Assembly (NCBI RefSeq): GCF_026427355.1
Contig: NZ_CP102665.1
Coordinates: 613,501-677,500, forward strand
DNA: 64,000 nt
Origin: Sphingobium sp. JS3065
GTDB taxonomy: Bacteria; Pseudomonadota; Alphaproteobacteria; Sphingomonadales; Sphingomonadaceae
Direction of reading: 5' to 3'
Shown: positions 7,955-16,914 of the stretch, piece by piece
How positions within the stretch are numbered: the stretch's first letter is position 1
Layout of the letters: every line of letters starts with the position of its first letter
Translations under genes and position numbers: made by a program
Notes under the pieces: generated by a model
The model's database searches: none
What the model was told of the DNA's origin: nothing
Seen by the model: the letters and a program-made list of their open reading frames with translations, nothing else

Positions 7955-9466
7955 ATGCTGATCGTGGAGACGGTGGCGCGCATCCGGCGCGAGTTTTTCG
8001 TCAAGGGCAAGTCGATCAAGGAGATCGTGCGGGACCTTGGCGTTTCGCGGAACACGGTTCGCAAGGTGCTGCGCTCGGGCGAGACGGCTTTCACATACGA
8101 ACGCAGCGTGCAGCCCTTGCCGAAGTTGGGGCCTTGGGCCTCCGATCTGAACAAGCTGCTGGAGGCGAACGACCACAAGGTCCGGCGCGAGCGGCTGACG
8201 ATGGTCAGGGTGTTCGAGGAGTTGCAGGGTCTTGGCTATCGTGGCGGCTATGACGCGGTCCGACGGTATGCGGCAAACTGGCATCGAGAGCGCTCAGCGG
8301 TGACAGCGGCGGCCTATGTGCCGCTGAGCTTCGCACCTGGTGAAGCCTACCAGTTCGACTGGAGCCATGAGATCGTCGTCATTGCCGGGGCGACGACCAC
8401 GGTGAAGGTCGCGCACATGCGGCTTTGCCATAGCCGGATGTTCTACGTGCGGGCTTATCCGCGTGAGAGCCAGGAGATGGTCTTCGATGCTCATGACAAG
8501 GCGTTCGCCTTCTTCGGTGGCGCCTGCCAGCGCGGTATTTACGACAACATGAAGACGGCGGTCGACGCGATCTTTGCCGGTCGCGAGCGCCAGTATAACC
8601 GCCGCTTCCAACAGATGTGCGGGCATTATCTGGTCGAGCCGGTTGCCTGCACGCCGGCGTCGGGGTGGGAAAAAGGCCAGGTCGAGAATCAGGTGGGCCT
8701 GGTGCGCGAACGCTTCTTCACACCCCGGTTGCGGTTCAAGAGCTACGCCGAGATGAACGCATGGCTGGAGGATCGCTGTGTCACGCGGGCGAAGCACGCG
8801 GCGCATCCCGAGTTGAAGGACCGGACGGTCTGGGAGGTGTTCGAGACCGCGGACCGTCCCGCCCTGATCGCCTATCGCGGACCCTTCGACGGCTTCCACG
8901 CTTTGCCCGCGTCGGTATCGAAGACGCTGTTGGTGCGGTTCGACTATAATAAATACTCGGTACATGCGGCGGCAGCGGGGCGGCCGGTGGATATCCACGC
9001 CTATGCCCACCGCATCGTCATCCGGCAGGAAGGCGAGATAGTCGGCGAACATGACCGCCGGTTCGGCCGTGACCAGACGATCTATGATCCCTGGCATTAC
9101 GTCCCTGTCCTGGCGAGAAAGCCCGGCGCGCTGCGCAACGGCGCACCGTTCAAGGACTGGGCGCTTCCACCCGCAATCGAGCGGGTACGTCGCCGCCTGA
9201 GTGGCCATTCTGATGGCGACCGCCAGATGGTCGGCATCCTGACGGCGGTCCTGAGCGATGGGCTTGATGCGGTCGAGGCAGCGTGCGCCGAGGCGCTGAT
9301 CGGCGGCACCGTCAGCCGCGATGTCGTGCTCAATATCCTGACCCGTCAGCGCCAGCCATCGGCGCCGCTGACCATCGCCACGCCCGAGGCGCTCCGGCTC
9401 CGTCACGAGCCCGTCGCCGACTGCGCCCGTTACGATAGCCTGAGGAGGTTCTATGGAACGCCATGA
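7955..9466 (+). CDS. istA: IS21-family transposase IstA, 503 aa
   Basis: This is the DDE transposase of the IS21 element. The N-terminal helix-turn-helix ([20 protein letters not shown], about residues 22-41) is followed by an rve integrase core. The core acids are D in QFDWSHE, D in [10 protein letters not shown] and E in GQVENQVG. The start has GGTGGGAG upstream. The length is normal for the family. The stop overlaps the istB start by 14 bases, the usual IS21 arrangement for coupled translation. Confidence 0.93.
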   Translation: MLIVETVARIRREFFVKGKSIKEIVRDLGVSRNTVRKVLRSGETAFTYERSVQPLPKLGPWASDLNKLLEANDHKVRRERLTMVRVFEELQGLGYRGGYDAVRRYAANWHRERSAVTAAAYVPLSFAPGEAYQFDWSHEIVVIAGATTTVKVAHMRLCHSRMFYVRAYPRESQEMVFDAHDKAFAFFGGACQRGIYDNMKTAVDAIFAGRERQYNRRFQQMCGHYLVEPVACTPASGWEKGQVENQVGLVRERFFTPRLRFKSYAEMNAWLEDRCVTRAKHAAHPELKDRTVWEVFETADRPALIAYRGPFDGFHALPASVSKTLLVRFDYNKYSVHAAAAGRPVDIHAYAHRIVIRQEGEIVGEHDRRFGRDQTIYDPWHYVPVLARKPGALRNGAPFKDWALPPAIERVRRRLSGHSDGDRQMVGILTAVLSDGLDAVEAACAEALIGGTVSRDVVLNILTRQRQPSAPLTIATPEALRLRHEPVADCARYDSLRRFYGTP

Positions 9467-10187
9467 GATACTGGAGATGATGGGGACGCTCAAGCTCGCG
9501 GGCATGCGGCACGCCTATGATGAGGTGATCGCCGATGCGGTGAAGCGACAACATAGCCCAAGCCGCGTGGTCGGTGATCTGCTGAAGGCCGAGATCGACG
9601 AAAAGCAGGCGCGCTCGATCAAATATCAGATGACGATCGCCAAGCTGCCGCTGGCCAAGGAAATTACGGCGTTCGACTTTGCCGAAACGCCAATCAACGA
9701 AGGGCTGGTGCGCGATCTGGCCACCGGCGCCTTCCTGGCCAACCAGCGCAATGCCGTGCTGGTCGGAGGGACCGGGACCGGAAAAACCCACCTTGCCATT
9801 GCGATCGGACGCTCCTGTGTGCGCACCGGCGCCAGGGTCAGATATTACAACACCATCGACCTGGTGAACCGGCTCGAAGCTGAAACCCGCGCAGGAAAAG
9901 CGGGGCGCATTGCCGATCATCTGTCCCGGCTCGACCTGGTGATCCTCGACGAACTGGGCTATCTGCCGTTCGCGCTGTCTGGCGGTCAGTTGCTGTTCCA
10001 CCTGGTCAGCCGGCTCTACGAGCAGACCTCGATCATGGTAACCACCAACCTCGCGTTCGGCGAATGGCCCTCGGTGTTCGGCGACGCCAAGATGACCACC
10101 GCGCTGCTCGACCGGCTGACGCACCATTGCGATATCATCGAAACCGGCAACGAGAGCTGGCGCTTCAAGAACCGCGAAGCTGCCTGA
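9453..10187 (+). CDS. istB: IS21-family helper ATPase IstB, 244 aa
   Basis: This is the AAA+ ATPase (DnaC-like) that helps IstA choose and capture target DNA. It has the Walker A motif [11 protein letters not shown] near residue 107 and the Walker B motif [12 protein letters not shown] near residue 168. GAGGAGG lies upstream of the start within the end of istA. Length and organisation are typical, and no break was seen. Confidence 0.93.
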   Translation: MERHEILEMMGTLKLAGMRHAYDEVIADAVKRQHSPSRVVGDLLKAEIDEKQARSIKYQMTIAKLPLAKEITAFDFAETPINEGLVRDLATGAFLANQRNAVLVGGTGTGKTHLAIAIGRSCVRTGARVRYYNTIDLVNRLEAETRAGKAGRIADHLSRLDLVILDELGYLPFALSGGQLLFHLVSRLYEQTSIMVTTNLAFGEWPSVFGDAKMTTALLDRLTHHCDIIETGNESWRFKNREAA

Positions 10188-10336
10188 TAGCCCAGGAGAA
10201 ACGCCATCGGCATGGGGGTGAGCCGGCTCCGGGCTACGCCCTCCGCCGCCTCACCCCCATGCCGACGATCCTGGCGCACTATCAGGGGGTCAATGTTGGG
10301 CGCTTATCAGGGGTGAATATCCGGGGCCGATTGACA

Positions 10337-10343
10337 TTCCGCC
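10337..10343. repeat. 7-bp target-site duplication, right copy (TTCCGCC)
   Basis: This exact copy of the heptamer at 7835-7841 lies immediately after the ACA end of the IS21-type element. Confidence 0.88.
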
Positions 10344-10942
10344 GACTGTTCCTGGCGCGGCTACAGGCAGCGGATGAGGCCGGACGCCTGCAGTTCTTCG
10401 GGGCACTTGGCGGTCTCAGCGACAGCCGCGCCTTTGTCGCCACGCTCAGGTCGCTGCGCAAGATGTCCTGGGTGGTCTACGCCAAGCCGCCCTTTGGCTC
10501 ACCGGCGCATGTTCTCGCCTATCTGGGCCGCTACACCCACCGCGTCGCTATCTCCAACAGTCGTCTCGTCAGCATGGCCGATGCAACCGTCACCTTCCGT
10601 TGGCGCGACTATCGGCATGGCAATGCCCAAAAGCATATGGCTTTGGCTGCCGACGAGTTTATTCGCCGGTTCCTGCTCCATACTCTGCCCGACCGCTTCC
10701 ATCGCATCCGCCACTACGGTTTTCTCGCCAACGGGTGCCGTCGTGCCCGGCTTGCGACGATCCGCTCCCTGCTGGTGATTACGCGGCCGGTGACGTCCGA
10801 CCACGACATCGCCTTGCCACATCCCAAGTGCGCCGATTTCGATCCCACCGTCTGCCCATGTTGCGGCGGGACGTTACGGATCGTTGCGACAATGCCGCGC
10901 GATACGGCGTGGCGAGCGCGCGGACCGCCGGCAAAGCCATGA
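10337..10942 (+). pseudogene. IS91-family transposase, C-terminal part, interrupted by IS21
   Basis: This is the remainder of the IS91 transposase. It contains the family core with the probable catalytic tyrosine in YLGRYTHRVAISN, the conserved FRWRDYRHGNAQKHM, and RFHRIRHYGFLANGCR, then a C-terminal CPCCGG. It has no start of its own and continues the frame of the part ending at 7841. Confidence 0.88.
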
Positions 10943-11305
10943 ACCAGCGTTATTTCCTCCCTGATCATGACGGCACCACGGCGACGCAGCCAACTGGCGC
11001 ACGGAGGGCCGCAGTCATCCTCCGCCTAGACCGACATTACGGTACTTGCCGCTCACCCTTGCCCTCGCGCAACCATTGCCCACTTCGGCCTTCATACCGT
11101 CCCGGACGCCTCCGTCTCCGGTCAGCCCCCTCTCACGACCGCCTGTTCCTCGACAAGGACCGGGACAGAAGCCACTAACCCCATAGCGTCTGCCCAGCCA
11201 GCGAGTGCGCTCAATCCGGCTTCAATGAGGTCGCGCACCGCGCCATGACGCACAACCAACCCCGCGCGACCTCACAGAACCCTCTGGATTCCCATTGGGT
11301 CTGAT

Positions 11306-11590
11306 TTGCGATTCACCATCATTGGAGGTGGATCATGGGCCTATGTCGAGCAATTCCTCGCACCGGCCCTGTCACTAGGCGATATCGTCGTCCTCGACAA
11401 TCTGCCCGCGCATAAAGTTGCCGGCGTCCGAGAGGCCATTGTCGCCGTCGGCGCCAGCATCCTGTATCTTCCGCCTACTGCCCCGACCTCAATCCCATCG
11501 AAGAAATGTTCTCCAAACTCAAAGCGCTGCTGCGCAAGGCAGCGGCCCGCACCCGCAATGCACTCTGGGACACGATCGGACGCCTGCTCC
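11306..11590 (+). pseudogene. IS630-family transposase, C-terminal fragment with frameshift
   Basis: The stretch encodes the DDE end of an IS630-type transposase: [34 protein letters not shown] and ILYLPP. The frame then shifts near 11475 and continues one frame over as [20 protein letters not shown] and LWDTIGRLL. The N-terminal two thirds are missing. At about 11590 it is fused directly to the inverted start of an IS5-type transposase. It cannot encode a working enzyme. Confidence 0.8.
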
Positions 11591-11950
11591 AAGGCGGTCC
11601 GCTCTGGCGTCGCTTCATTTGCGGAAAATCCGCAAAAGCGACGGAAGGATGTCCGGTCGTCCAGAGCCTCGGCCAGCTTTACGTCGGACAGGTCATACCA
11701 GATCGATAGCGGCAGCGCCTTGAACATCGCCAGTGGCGGCCAGGCCGGTTCACCCTTGGCGGCCGGATAGAGCGGATCGAGCAGCGCCGCGACGGGATTC
11801 CAATCGATCAGCGATACCAGCGCATCGGGCGACGAAGCCGCTCGCTCGCGCCCTGCAAAACCAAACCGCTCCTGACCAATCGAACGTCGCGCCATACCTG
11901 CTCTCCAATTTGGAAAGCTCATAGAATCAGCTATTTTAGTCTAACCCGTA
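11590..11950 (-). pseudogene. IS5-family transposase, N-terminal fragment with left end
   Basis: Read on the minus strand from 11895 the frame gives MARRSIGQERFGFAGRE, a conserved LLDPLYPAAKGEPAWPPLAM segment and [15 protein letters not shown], the N-terminal part of an IS5-type transposase. It breaks off after ATPERTA at about 11591, where the IS630 fragment begins in the other direction. The sequence between the start and 11950 probably includes the outer terminal repeat. The fragment lies 5 bp from the gloB stop codon. Confidence 0.8.
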
Positions 11951-11954
11951 AACT

Positions 11955-12710
11955 CTAACCTTTGAACTCATCCTTGGCTGCGCGAACGCGGGCGAACGCC
12001 TCGGCTTCGCTCGCCGCATCCCGCGCGATCGCCAGCAGCGACGCACGCAAGAAGGGATTTGTGGCGCGCTCCTCCCCGATCGTGGTCGGCACCGTGGGCT
12101 CTCCCCTCGCGCGCATATCAGTCACCGTCGCGGCGCGCTCGATCACTGCATCGGACGGATCGACACTGCAGGCGAACTGCGCGTTGCCCAGCGTATATTC
12201 ATGGGCACTGTAGACGCGCGTCTCTTCAGGCAGGCGAGACAGGCGATCGAGCGATGCCCACATCTGTTCTGCCGTTCCTTCAAACACACGTCCACACCCC
12301 ATCGGGAACAGCGTGTCTCCCACGAACAGCATCGCGTCATCAGAAAGATGATAGACTATATGGCCCAGCGTATGGCCACCGCTGTCCATCACTCGAACAG
12401 CCGTTTCGCCCAGCACAAACTGGTCGCCGTCGGCAACGATCTCATCGACTGGATAATGGCCTTGAACCTCGGCCGGGCCGATCGCGCGCGCGCCGGTTGC
12501 CTCCATGAGCCGCGCATTGCCACCGGCGTGGTCCGGATGCCAATGTGTGTTGAGTATAAGGTCCAGTCCCCAGCCTAGCGCCTTCATCTCCGCCAGGATG
12601 CGGTCGGCGTCCGGCGTATCGACGCAAGCAACCATGCCACTGGCCCGATCCCGTAAAAGGAAGCCGTAATTATCGTCCAGACAAGGGAACTGATGGACGT
12701 CTACTGTCAT
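11955..12710 (-). CDS. gloB: Hydroxyacylglutathione hydrolase (glyoxalase II), 251 aa
   Basis: This metallo-beta-lactamase-fold thiolesterase hydrolyses S-D-lactoylglutathione (or a related glutathione thioester) to the acid and glutathione in the cytosol. The dinuclear metal motif THWHPDH spans residues 55-61, and GDTLFPMGCGR and SAHEYTLGN supply further ligands. Length matches the family. Its start overlaps the stop of the P450 gene by four bases (ATGA), so both are on one transcript. Its presence in a catabolic operon may reflect detoxification of reactive carbonyl by-products. Confidence 0.9.
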   Translation of the reverse strand: MTVDVHQFPCLDDNYGFLLRDRASGMVACVDTPDADRILAEMKALGWGLDLILNTHWHPDHAGGNARLMEATGARAIGPAEVQGHYPVDEIVADGDQFVLGETAVRVMDSGGHTLGHIVYHLSDDAMLFVGDTLFPMGCGRVFEGTAEQMWASLDRLSRLPEETRVYSAHEYTLGNAQFACSVDPSDAVIERAATVTDMRARGEPTVPTTIGEERATNPFLRASLLAIARDAASEAEAFARVRAAKDEFKG

Positions 12711-13999
12711 GAATTCACCACCCTTTCAACCTTCTCTCCCTTGTCATAAGCAATGTGCAGCGCATTGGTGGAGCGCAGAATGATGTGCCGGGGACGGCCA
12801 AGGTCACTCTTTTCCTCTATCAGACGGATATTTTCGAACCGTTCGATAACCTTCGTCAGGGCGATCACAACCTCCGTGCGGGCAAGCAGGTTGCCGATGC
12901 AATAATGCGGGCCCCAGCCGAAGGAGAGATGCGCGTTCAGGTTGCGCCGTTCCAGATCTATGCGATTCGGATTGGGGAAGGCGCGCGGATCGCGGTTAGC
13001 CGCATCCATGCGAACGAGGATAGTGGAACCGGCGGTAATCGCCACACCGCCTAGCTCCGTGTCCTGCGTCGCGATACGCCACATGCCGGCAACGGGCGTG
13101 AACAGGCGCAAGATTTCCTCCACCGCTCGGGGGATCAGATTGGGGGATGCCTTTAATCTGGCCAGCATCTCCGGATCGCGCAGCAGCAGGCCCAGCCCAC
13201 CGATGGTCGAATTACGAGCCGTTTCGTGGCCGGATACGGTGAGTTCGTGGATCAGGGTGCAGGCTTCATCTTCGGTCAGACGAAACCCGTCCTGTTCGAC
13301 ATGGACTATCTGCGAGGTCAGATCATCGCGCGGTTCGGCGCAGCGCGCCGCGGCAATAGCGCGGATGTAGTTCTGGAAATCCCGGATCAGGGTGGCGTAG
13401 CGAAAATCCTGCTGGGCCGACTGCGACTGGGAGATCCGCATGATCATGGCGTCGGACCAGACCGCCAGCTGGCTTACTATCTCGGGCTCATAGCCCATGA
13501 TGCGCGCGATCATCACGGTCGGGAACGGGACCGCGATGTCGCGGATGAAATCGCATTCGCCCTGCTCGATGACCTGGTCGATCAGGTCATCCATTATGGC
13601 GCCCAGCTCGTCCTTGAGAGGCGTTACATTCTTCGCGTTAAAGATGGGGCCCAGCAAGTTCCGATACCGTTTGTGATCAGGCGCGTCGATGTTGAGCAGC
13701 AACGGAGGCAAGGTATAGCCGCCCGCCAGCACCTCCTCCGACTCCACATAATGGTCTTTGGCCGGATGCAGGACATGATGGAACTCGCTCGAAAAGAGCG
13801 TCGCCGTGTCGAATACATATTTGACCAGATCATAGCTGGTGACGACGAACACAGGATTCTCGTGCCCGTCCAGGCGAACGGGAAAAACCGGGCTGGCCTC
13901 ATAAGTGTCTTCATAGAAGTCGAAAGGATCAGTCAGGCTCGCCTTGAACCTCTCGCCTAATGGAAATTCCATCTTCTCGTGAACCGTCGGCATCGCCAA
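12707..13999 (-). CDS. Cytochrome P450, 430 aa
   Basis: This is a soluble bacterial class I P450 monooxygenase. The haem-ligand loop FGWGPHYCIG places the cysteine at residue 367, the ExxR pair is E295-R298, and the I-helix oxygen groove is SGHETARN, where the usual second threonine is alanine (A261). No membrane anchor is present. A ferredoxin and reductase are not seen nearby, so electrons must come from elsewhere. It is transcribed away from the tetR gene, with gloB downstream on the same transcript. It probably hydroxylates the pathway substrate; which one is unknown. Confidence 0.92.
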   Translation of the reverse strand: MAMPTVHEKMEFPLGERFKASLTDPFDFYEDTYEASPVFPVRLDGHENPVFVVTSYDLVKYVFDTATLFSSEFHHVLHPAKDHYVESEEVLAGGYTLPPLLLNIDAPDHKRYRNLLGPIFNAKNVTPLKDELGAIMDDLIDQVIEQGECDFIRDIAVPFPTVMIARIMGYEPEIVSQLAVWSDAMIMRISQSQSAQQDFRYATLIRDFQNYIRAIAAARCAEPRDDLTSQIVHVEQDGFRLTEDEACTLIHELTVSGHETARNSTIGGLGLLLRDPEMLARLKASPNLIPRAVEEILRLFTPVAGMWRIATQDTELGGVAITAGSTILVRMDAANRDPRAFPNPNRIDLERRNLNAHLSFGWGPHYCIGNLLARTEVVIALTKVIERFENIRLIEEKSDLGRPRHIILRSTNALHIAYDKGEKVERVVNS

Positions 14000-14171
14000 A
14001 TCCTAATCCGCCGCTGATCGGAAGGAGCGGCTAACATGGGACAATCCCAACATAGGTGAACAACGAAAATCAAACGGCGATATGCACTACCGCGCCGCCT
14101 GCCAATTCCGGGACGGTCAAACAGCCCTTCAGAATACCCTTCCGCTGTCGCGCCCCTGTTCTTGATTTATG

Positions 14172-14183
14172 GGACGAACGTCC
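14172..14183. promoter_or_regulatory. Inverted repeat upstream of tetR-type gene (candidate operator)
   Basis: GGACGAACGTCC is a perfect dyad (GGACG-AA-CGTCC) about 100 bp before the TetR-family start, in the gap between the divergent P450 and regulator genes. Nearly the same sequence, GGACAAACGTCC, occurs at 24987-24998 upstream of the Rieske oxygenase. Binding by the local TetR protein is inferred. Confidence 0.35.
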
Positions 14184-14282
14184 GTACCGTCTTTGAGGCA
14201 TTGCGTCAAGATTGCAGGTTGCAGATTATGTCCTGTGACTGGCCCCTGCCGTCTGTTGAGAAACACTAACTGTAAGGCTATT

Positions 14283-14987
14283 ATGACAAGCGCCGTGAAA
14301 AAGTCGTCCGCCGCCAAGGTGAGGACCCGTCTTCTGGACGCAGCGGAGACGCTTTTCGCAGAGCATGGCTTCAGTGGCGTGTCGGTACGCGACATCGTGG
14401 CGTTGGCGGGCCTCCGCATCAGTTCTCTGACCTATCATTTCGAATCGAAGCGGGAGCTCTTCGCGCAGGTTATTGAGCGGCGCGCGGATCATTATATCCA
14501 GTCGGAACAGTCGTCGCTGATCAACGCCATCAACTCGTCGGCAGGCCACCCGACCGCAGCCGAACTGGTGCGGAGTTATCTTGAACCCAGCTTTCGCCTC
14601 AGCAGTTCATCAGGCGACGGATGGCGCAATTATATCGAACTGGCGATCCGATCGCTCAATGCCCGCAATAACGATGATGTGCTCGATCCGCTCTGGAAGA
14701 ATATGGTCACGACACAGAATATCCTCGTCGAATCCTTCGCGATGATCTATCCCGATGCCGAGCCCGAGGATCTTCATTGGGCCGTGCATTTCATCTCGGC
14801 TACCACAATGCACGTGCTGCTCCAGGTCGGCCTCGTGGACCGCCAGTCGGCAGGGTTGTGCAAGTCCAGCGATATGGACCGGATCCTGGAAAAAATGGTC
14901 CCCTTCCTGGCCGCTGGCTTCGACGCACTGGTCGGCAAGAAAGAGGCGGTGGCTCATGCCGCCGCGCCAGACGGGAAGGCAGACTAG
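14283..14987 (+). CDS. TetR/AcrR-family transcriptional regulator, 234 aa
   Basis: The N-terminal helix-turn-helix (LFAEHGFSGVSVRDIVALAG followed by SSLTYHFESKRELF, about residues 24-59) is typical of TetR repressors. The C-terminal ligand domain resembles the YcdC/CecR type. The ATG at 14283 is chosen because the family-specific sequence starts there; the frame is open further upstream but that part shows no similarity. It is divergent from the P450-gloB operon, the common layout for a local repressor. The inducer is probably a pathway acyl-CoA or hydrophobic intermediate, an inference. Confidence 0.88.
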   Translation: MTSAVKKSSAAKVRTRLLDAAETLFAEHGFSGVSVRDIVALAGLRISSLTYHFESKRELFAQVIERRADHYIQSEQSSLINAINSSAGHPTAAELVRSYLEPSFRLSSSSGDGWRNYIELAIRSLNARNNDDVLDPLWKNMVTTQNILVESFAMIYPDAEPEDLHWAVHFISATTMHVLLQVGLVDRQSAGLCKSSDMDRILEKMVPFLAAGFDALVGKKEAVAHAAAPDGKAD

Positions 14988-14996
14988 CGAGCGAGG

Positions 14997-15758
14997 TCAA
15001 CCGCCATCCAACAAGGTCGGATCGGCGAGCCGCATGCCGATGTACCGAACGAAATATGCCGCGTCCGCTCCGTTGATCGCTCGATGATCGTAGCTGAGCG
15101 AAAGCGGCATCATATCGCGCCACATAAGTTCGCCGTCGGGACCACGCGCCGGCACGGGCCGAGTGCGGGTAACGCCCAGTATCGCCACGTCGGGAGCGTT
15201 GACGATCGGCGTGAAGCTGGTGCCGCCGATATGGCCGAGTGAACTCAAGCTTATGCAACTCCCTGACATTTCCTGCATGTTCAGGCCCTTCGTCCGCGCC
15301 TTGTCGGCCAGCGCCTTGAGTTCATCAGCGATTTCAGACAGGCTTTTCCTGTCCACATCGCGAATGACCGGCACGACCAGCCCCGCAGGCGTATCGACCG
15401 CAATGCCGACATGATAGTAGGATTTGCGGATCAACGTCTGGTTCTGGGTATTGATCGACACGTTGAACTGCGGAAATTCGGCAAGCGCCTGAGCCAGAAC
15501 TTTCGCCAGAATGGCGACGGGCGTCAACTTGCTGTCCGGATGCGCAGCGTTCCAGGATTTACGGCGATGCTCCACATCCGTCACATCGACGTCATCATGA
15601 TAGGTGACATGCGGAATAGTGACCCAATTACGGCCGAGAAACTTGCCGGTCAGGGCCTGCATCCGGGGGAGTTTTTCGGCCTTTACTTCGCCGAACTCGG
15701 AAAAATCGACGTCGGGCCAAGGCGCTAGGCTGCTGATCAGCGTCGGGATGTCGCTCAC
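14997..15758 (-). CDS. 2-oxoacid dehydrogenase acyltransferase (E2), catalytic domain only, 253 aa
   Basis: The protein is only the catalytic (inner core) domain of a dihydrolipoamide acyltransferase. It has FLGRNWVTIPHVTYHD near the start and the active-site loop SYDHRAINGADAAYF near residue 225. No lipoyl domain and no E1/E3-binding domain precede it. The active-site motif normally reads DHRxxDG; here the aspartate is asparagine (N229) while H225 is kept. The GTG at 15758 is chosen because AAGAAAGAG lies upstream and it gives the expected core. It follows the thioesterase by 16 bases. It probably works with the lipoyl protein at 6001 and the E1 at 4009-5983. Confidence 0.85.
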   Translation of the reverse strand: MSDIPTLISSLAPWPDVDFSEFGEVKAEKLPRMQALTGKFLGRNWVTIPHVTYHDDVDVTDVEHRRKSWNAAHPDSKLTPVAILAKVLAQALAEFPQFNVSINTQNQTLIRKSYYHVGIAVDTPAGLVVPVIRDVDRKSLSEIADELKALADKARTKGLNMQEMSGSCISLSSLGHIGGTSFTPIVNAPDVAILGVTRTRPVPARGPDGELMWRDMMPLSLSYDHRAINGADAAYFVRYIGMRLADPTLLDGG

Positions 15759-15774
15759 GTTTGTAGCTCTTTCT

Positions 15775-16695
15775 TCAAGGTTCAACTGTCTGGAGGCGTG
15801 GCCGCACAATCACTTCCTGGGCCGTAATCGCGATCAGCCGCCCTGTTCGATCGAAAATGCGGCCCTGCGCCAATCCGGTACCCCCTGAAGCCACCGGACT
15901 GTCGGCTTCATATAGAAGCCATTCGTCGACCCGGGCATCGGCGTAAAACCACATCGTATGGTCGATACTGGCAAAGAAAAGCTTGCGATCCGGCGCCGGA
16001 GCACAGTGCGGCACCAGCATCACCCGCGCGAACCAGTAATCTGATAGATAGGCTAACAGGCAGCGATGAACATGCGCGTCGCGAATGGAGGCGGCGCTTG
16101 CCAACCGAAACCAGAAACTCTGCCGGGCTTCCCCCGGCATGTATCGGAGATGATCGCGCGAAAAAATCCGCACATCAACAGGTGAGCCCAACAGCAGAAA
16201 GTCGCCAAATTCGTTCAGAAGTCCGGGCTCGTCACGATGGATGTCCAGAAGCGACGGCAAATCGTCTGGCTGCGGGATGTTACGCGGTGCGCCAGCCTGA
16301 TGGAAATATCCCTCCGCCTCGCGGCGGAACAGGCAAGTGAGTTCAAAAATCGGCCGGCCATTCTGACTTGCGATCACACGCCGGGATCCGGACTGAGCGC
16401 TGTCGCGGAGCCGATCCACTTCAAAATCGACGGCGATTTCCCCCACCCCTCCCCTGAGGAAGTAAGCGTGCATCGAATGGAGTTGCCCTGCGGGATCAGT
16501 GCGGCCTGCGGCAGCCACGGCTTGCGCGAGCAGTTGTCCACCGAAAAGCACATTCTGAAAATTGGGCTGATTGTACCGGGAACGAAATCGGTCCGGCCCT
16601 ATGCGATCAAGATCCAGGAGCGAAGGGACATGATTTCCCCAGTCCTCCAGCGGAGCTTCGTCGAGCCGGCCAATCCGCAATTCCATGTTCACCAA
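15775..16695 (-). CDS. Acyl-CoA thioesterase II (TesB-like, double hotdog), 306 aa
   Basis: This is a TesB-type thioesterase that hydrolyses acyl-CoA to acid and CoA. Two hotdog domains are visible: the first with NVLFGGQLLAQAVAAAG and HSMHAYFLRGG, the second with SIDHTMWFYADARVDEWLLY and GLAQGRIFDRTGRLI. Length is normal. It heads an operon with the E2 catalytic gene and is divergent from the SDR gene at 16915. Two strong AT-rich palindromes lie in the shared promoter gap. Its role may be CoA recycling or release of dead-end intermediates. A start at 16686 is also possible. Confidence 0.9.
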   Translation of the reverse strand: MVNMELRIGRLDEAPLEDWGNHVPSLLDLDRIGPDRFRSRYNQPNFQNVLFGGQLLAQAVAAAGRTDPAGQLHSMHAYFLRGGVGEIAVDFEVDRLRDSAQSGSRRVIASQNGRPIFELTCLFRREAEGYFHQAGAPRNIPQPDDLPSLLDIHRDEPGLLNEFGDFLLLGSPVDVRIFSRDHLRYMPGEARQSFWFRLASAASIRDAHVHRCLLAYLSDYWFARVMLVPHCAPAPDRKLFFASIDHTMWFYADARVDEWLLYEADSPVASGGTGLAQGRIFDRTGRLIAITAQEVIVRPRLQTVEP

Positions 16696-16711
16696 TCAAC
16701 GTTATTAATTA

Positions 16712-16724
16712 GCATATGATATGC
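16712..16724. promoter_or_regulatory. Perfect AT-rich palindrome between thioesterase and SDR operons
   Basis: GCATATGATATGC is a perfect dyad around the central G, 17 bp upstream of the thioesterase start. It is the best member of a site family found before several operons of the island. The position would let a bound protein block the minus-strand promoter. Operator function is inferred. Confidence 0.45.
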
Positions 16725-16813
16725 ATGCTATATATCATATGGTCGAGGCGCAAGATTTTTATATAGGCTCTCGAATCCAAGGCGGTCCATGCGACCAAAT
16801 GCCAGATGTTGAT

Positions 16814-16826
16814 GCATATCATAAGC
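16814..16826. promoter_or_regulatory. Second AT-rich palindrome, upstream of the SDR operon
   Basis: GCATATCATAAGC lies 88 bp before the SDR start and differs from the perfect palindrome at 16712-16724 at two positions. Having one site near each end of the divergent gap fits control of both operons by one regulator, which is inferred. Confidence 0.4.
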
Positions 16827-16914
16827 AATCGATCTATTGATTTACATCCGGTGGCGGCCCAAGATGCGCAAGGACCGGTCAGAGAATCGGCTACAAAAAG
16901 ATGGAGGATTCCGT

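Larger units (their letters stand above)
7842..10336 (+). mobile_element. IS21-family insertion sequence, complete, 2495 bp
   Basis: The element begins TGTGAATAAGCC and ends with ATTGACA, so its ends are TGT...ACA. Imperfect inverted repeats extend inward with repeated blocks: GTTGACCCCCTGA on the left (about 7893-7905) matches TCAGGGGGTCAA on the right (about 10284-10295). It carries istA and istB in the usual overlapping order. A perfect 7-bp direct repeat flanks it, so the insertion is recent enough to have an undisturbed duplication. It interrupts the IS91-type transposase. Confidence 0.9.
6232..11305 (+). mobile_element. IS91-type element with tyrosine recombinase, interrupted by IS21; outer ends approximate
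   Basis: The element holds a tyrosine-recombinase gene and an IS91-family (HUH, rolling-circle) transposase gene in the same direction. The transposase is split by an IS21-type insertion at 7842-10336. IS91 elements lack terminal inverted repeats, so the ends cannot be fixed by eye. The left end lies between the lipoyl gene stop (6231) and the integrase start. The right end lies somewhere after 10942 and before the IS630 remnant near 11306. The 363 bases at 10943-11305 contain no convincing gene and are probably the element's terminal region. Confidence 0.7.
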
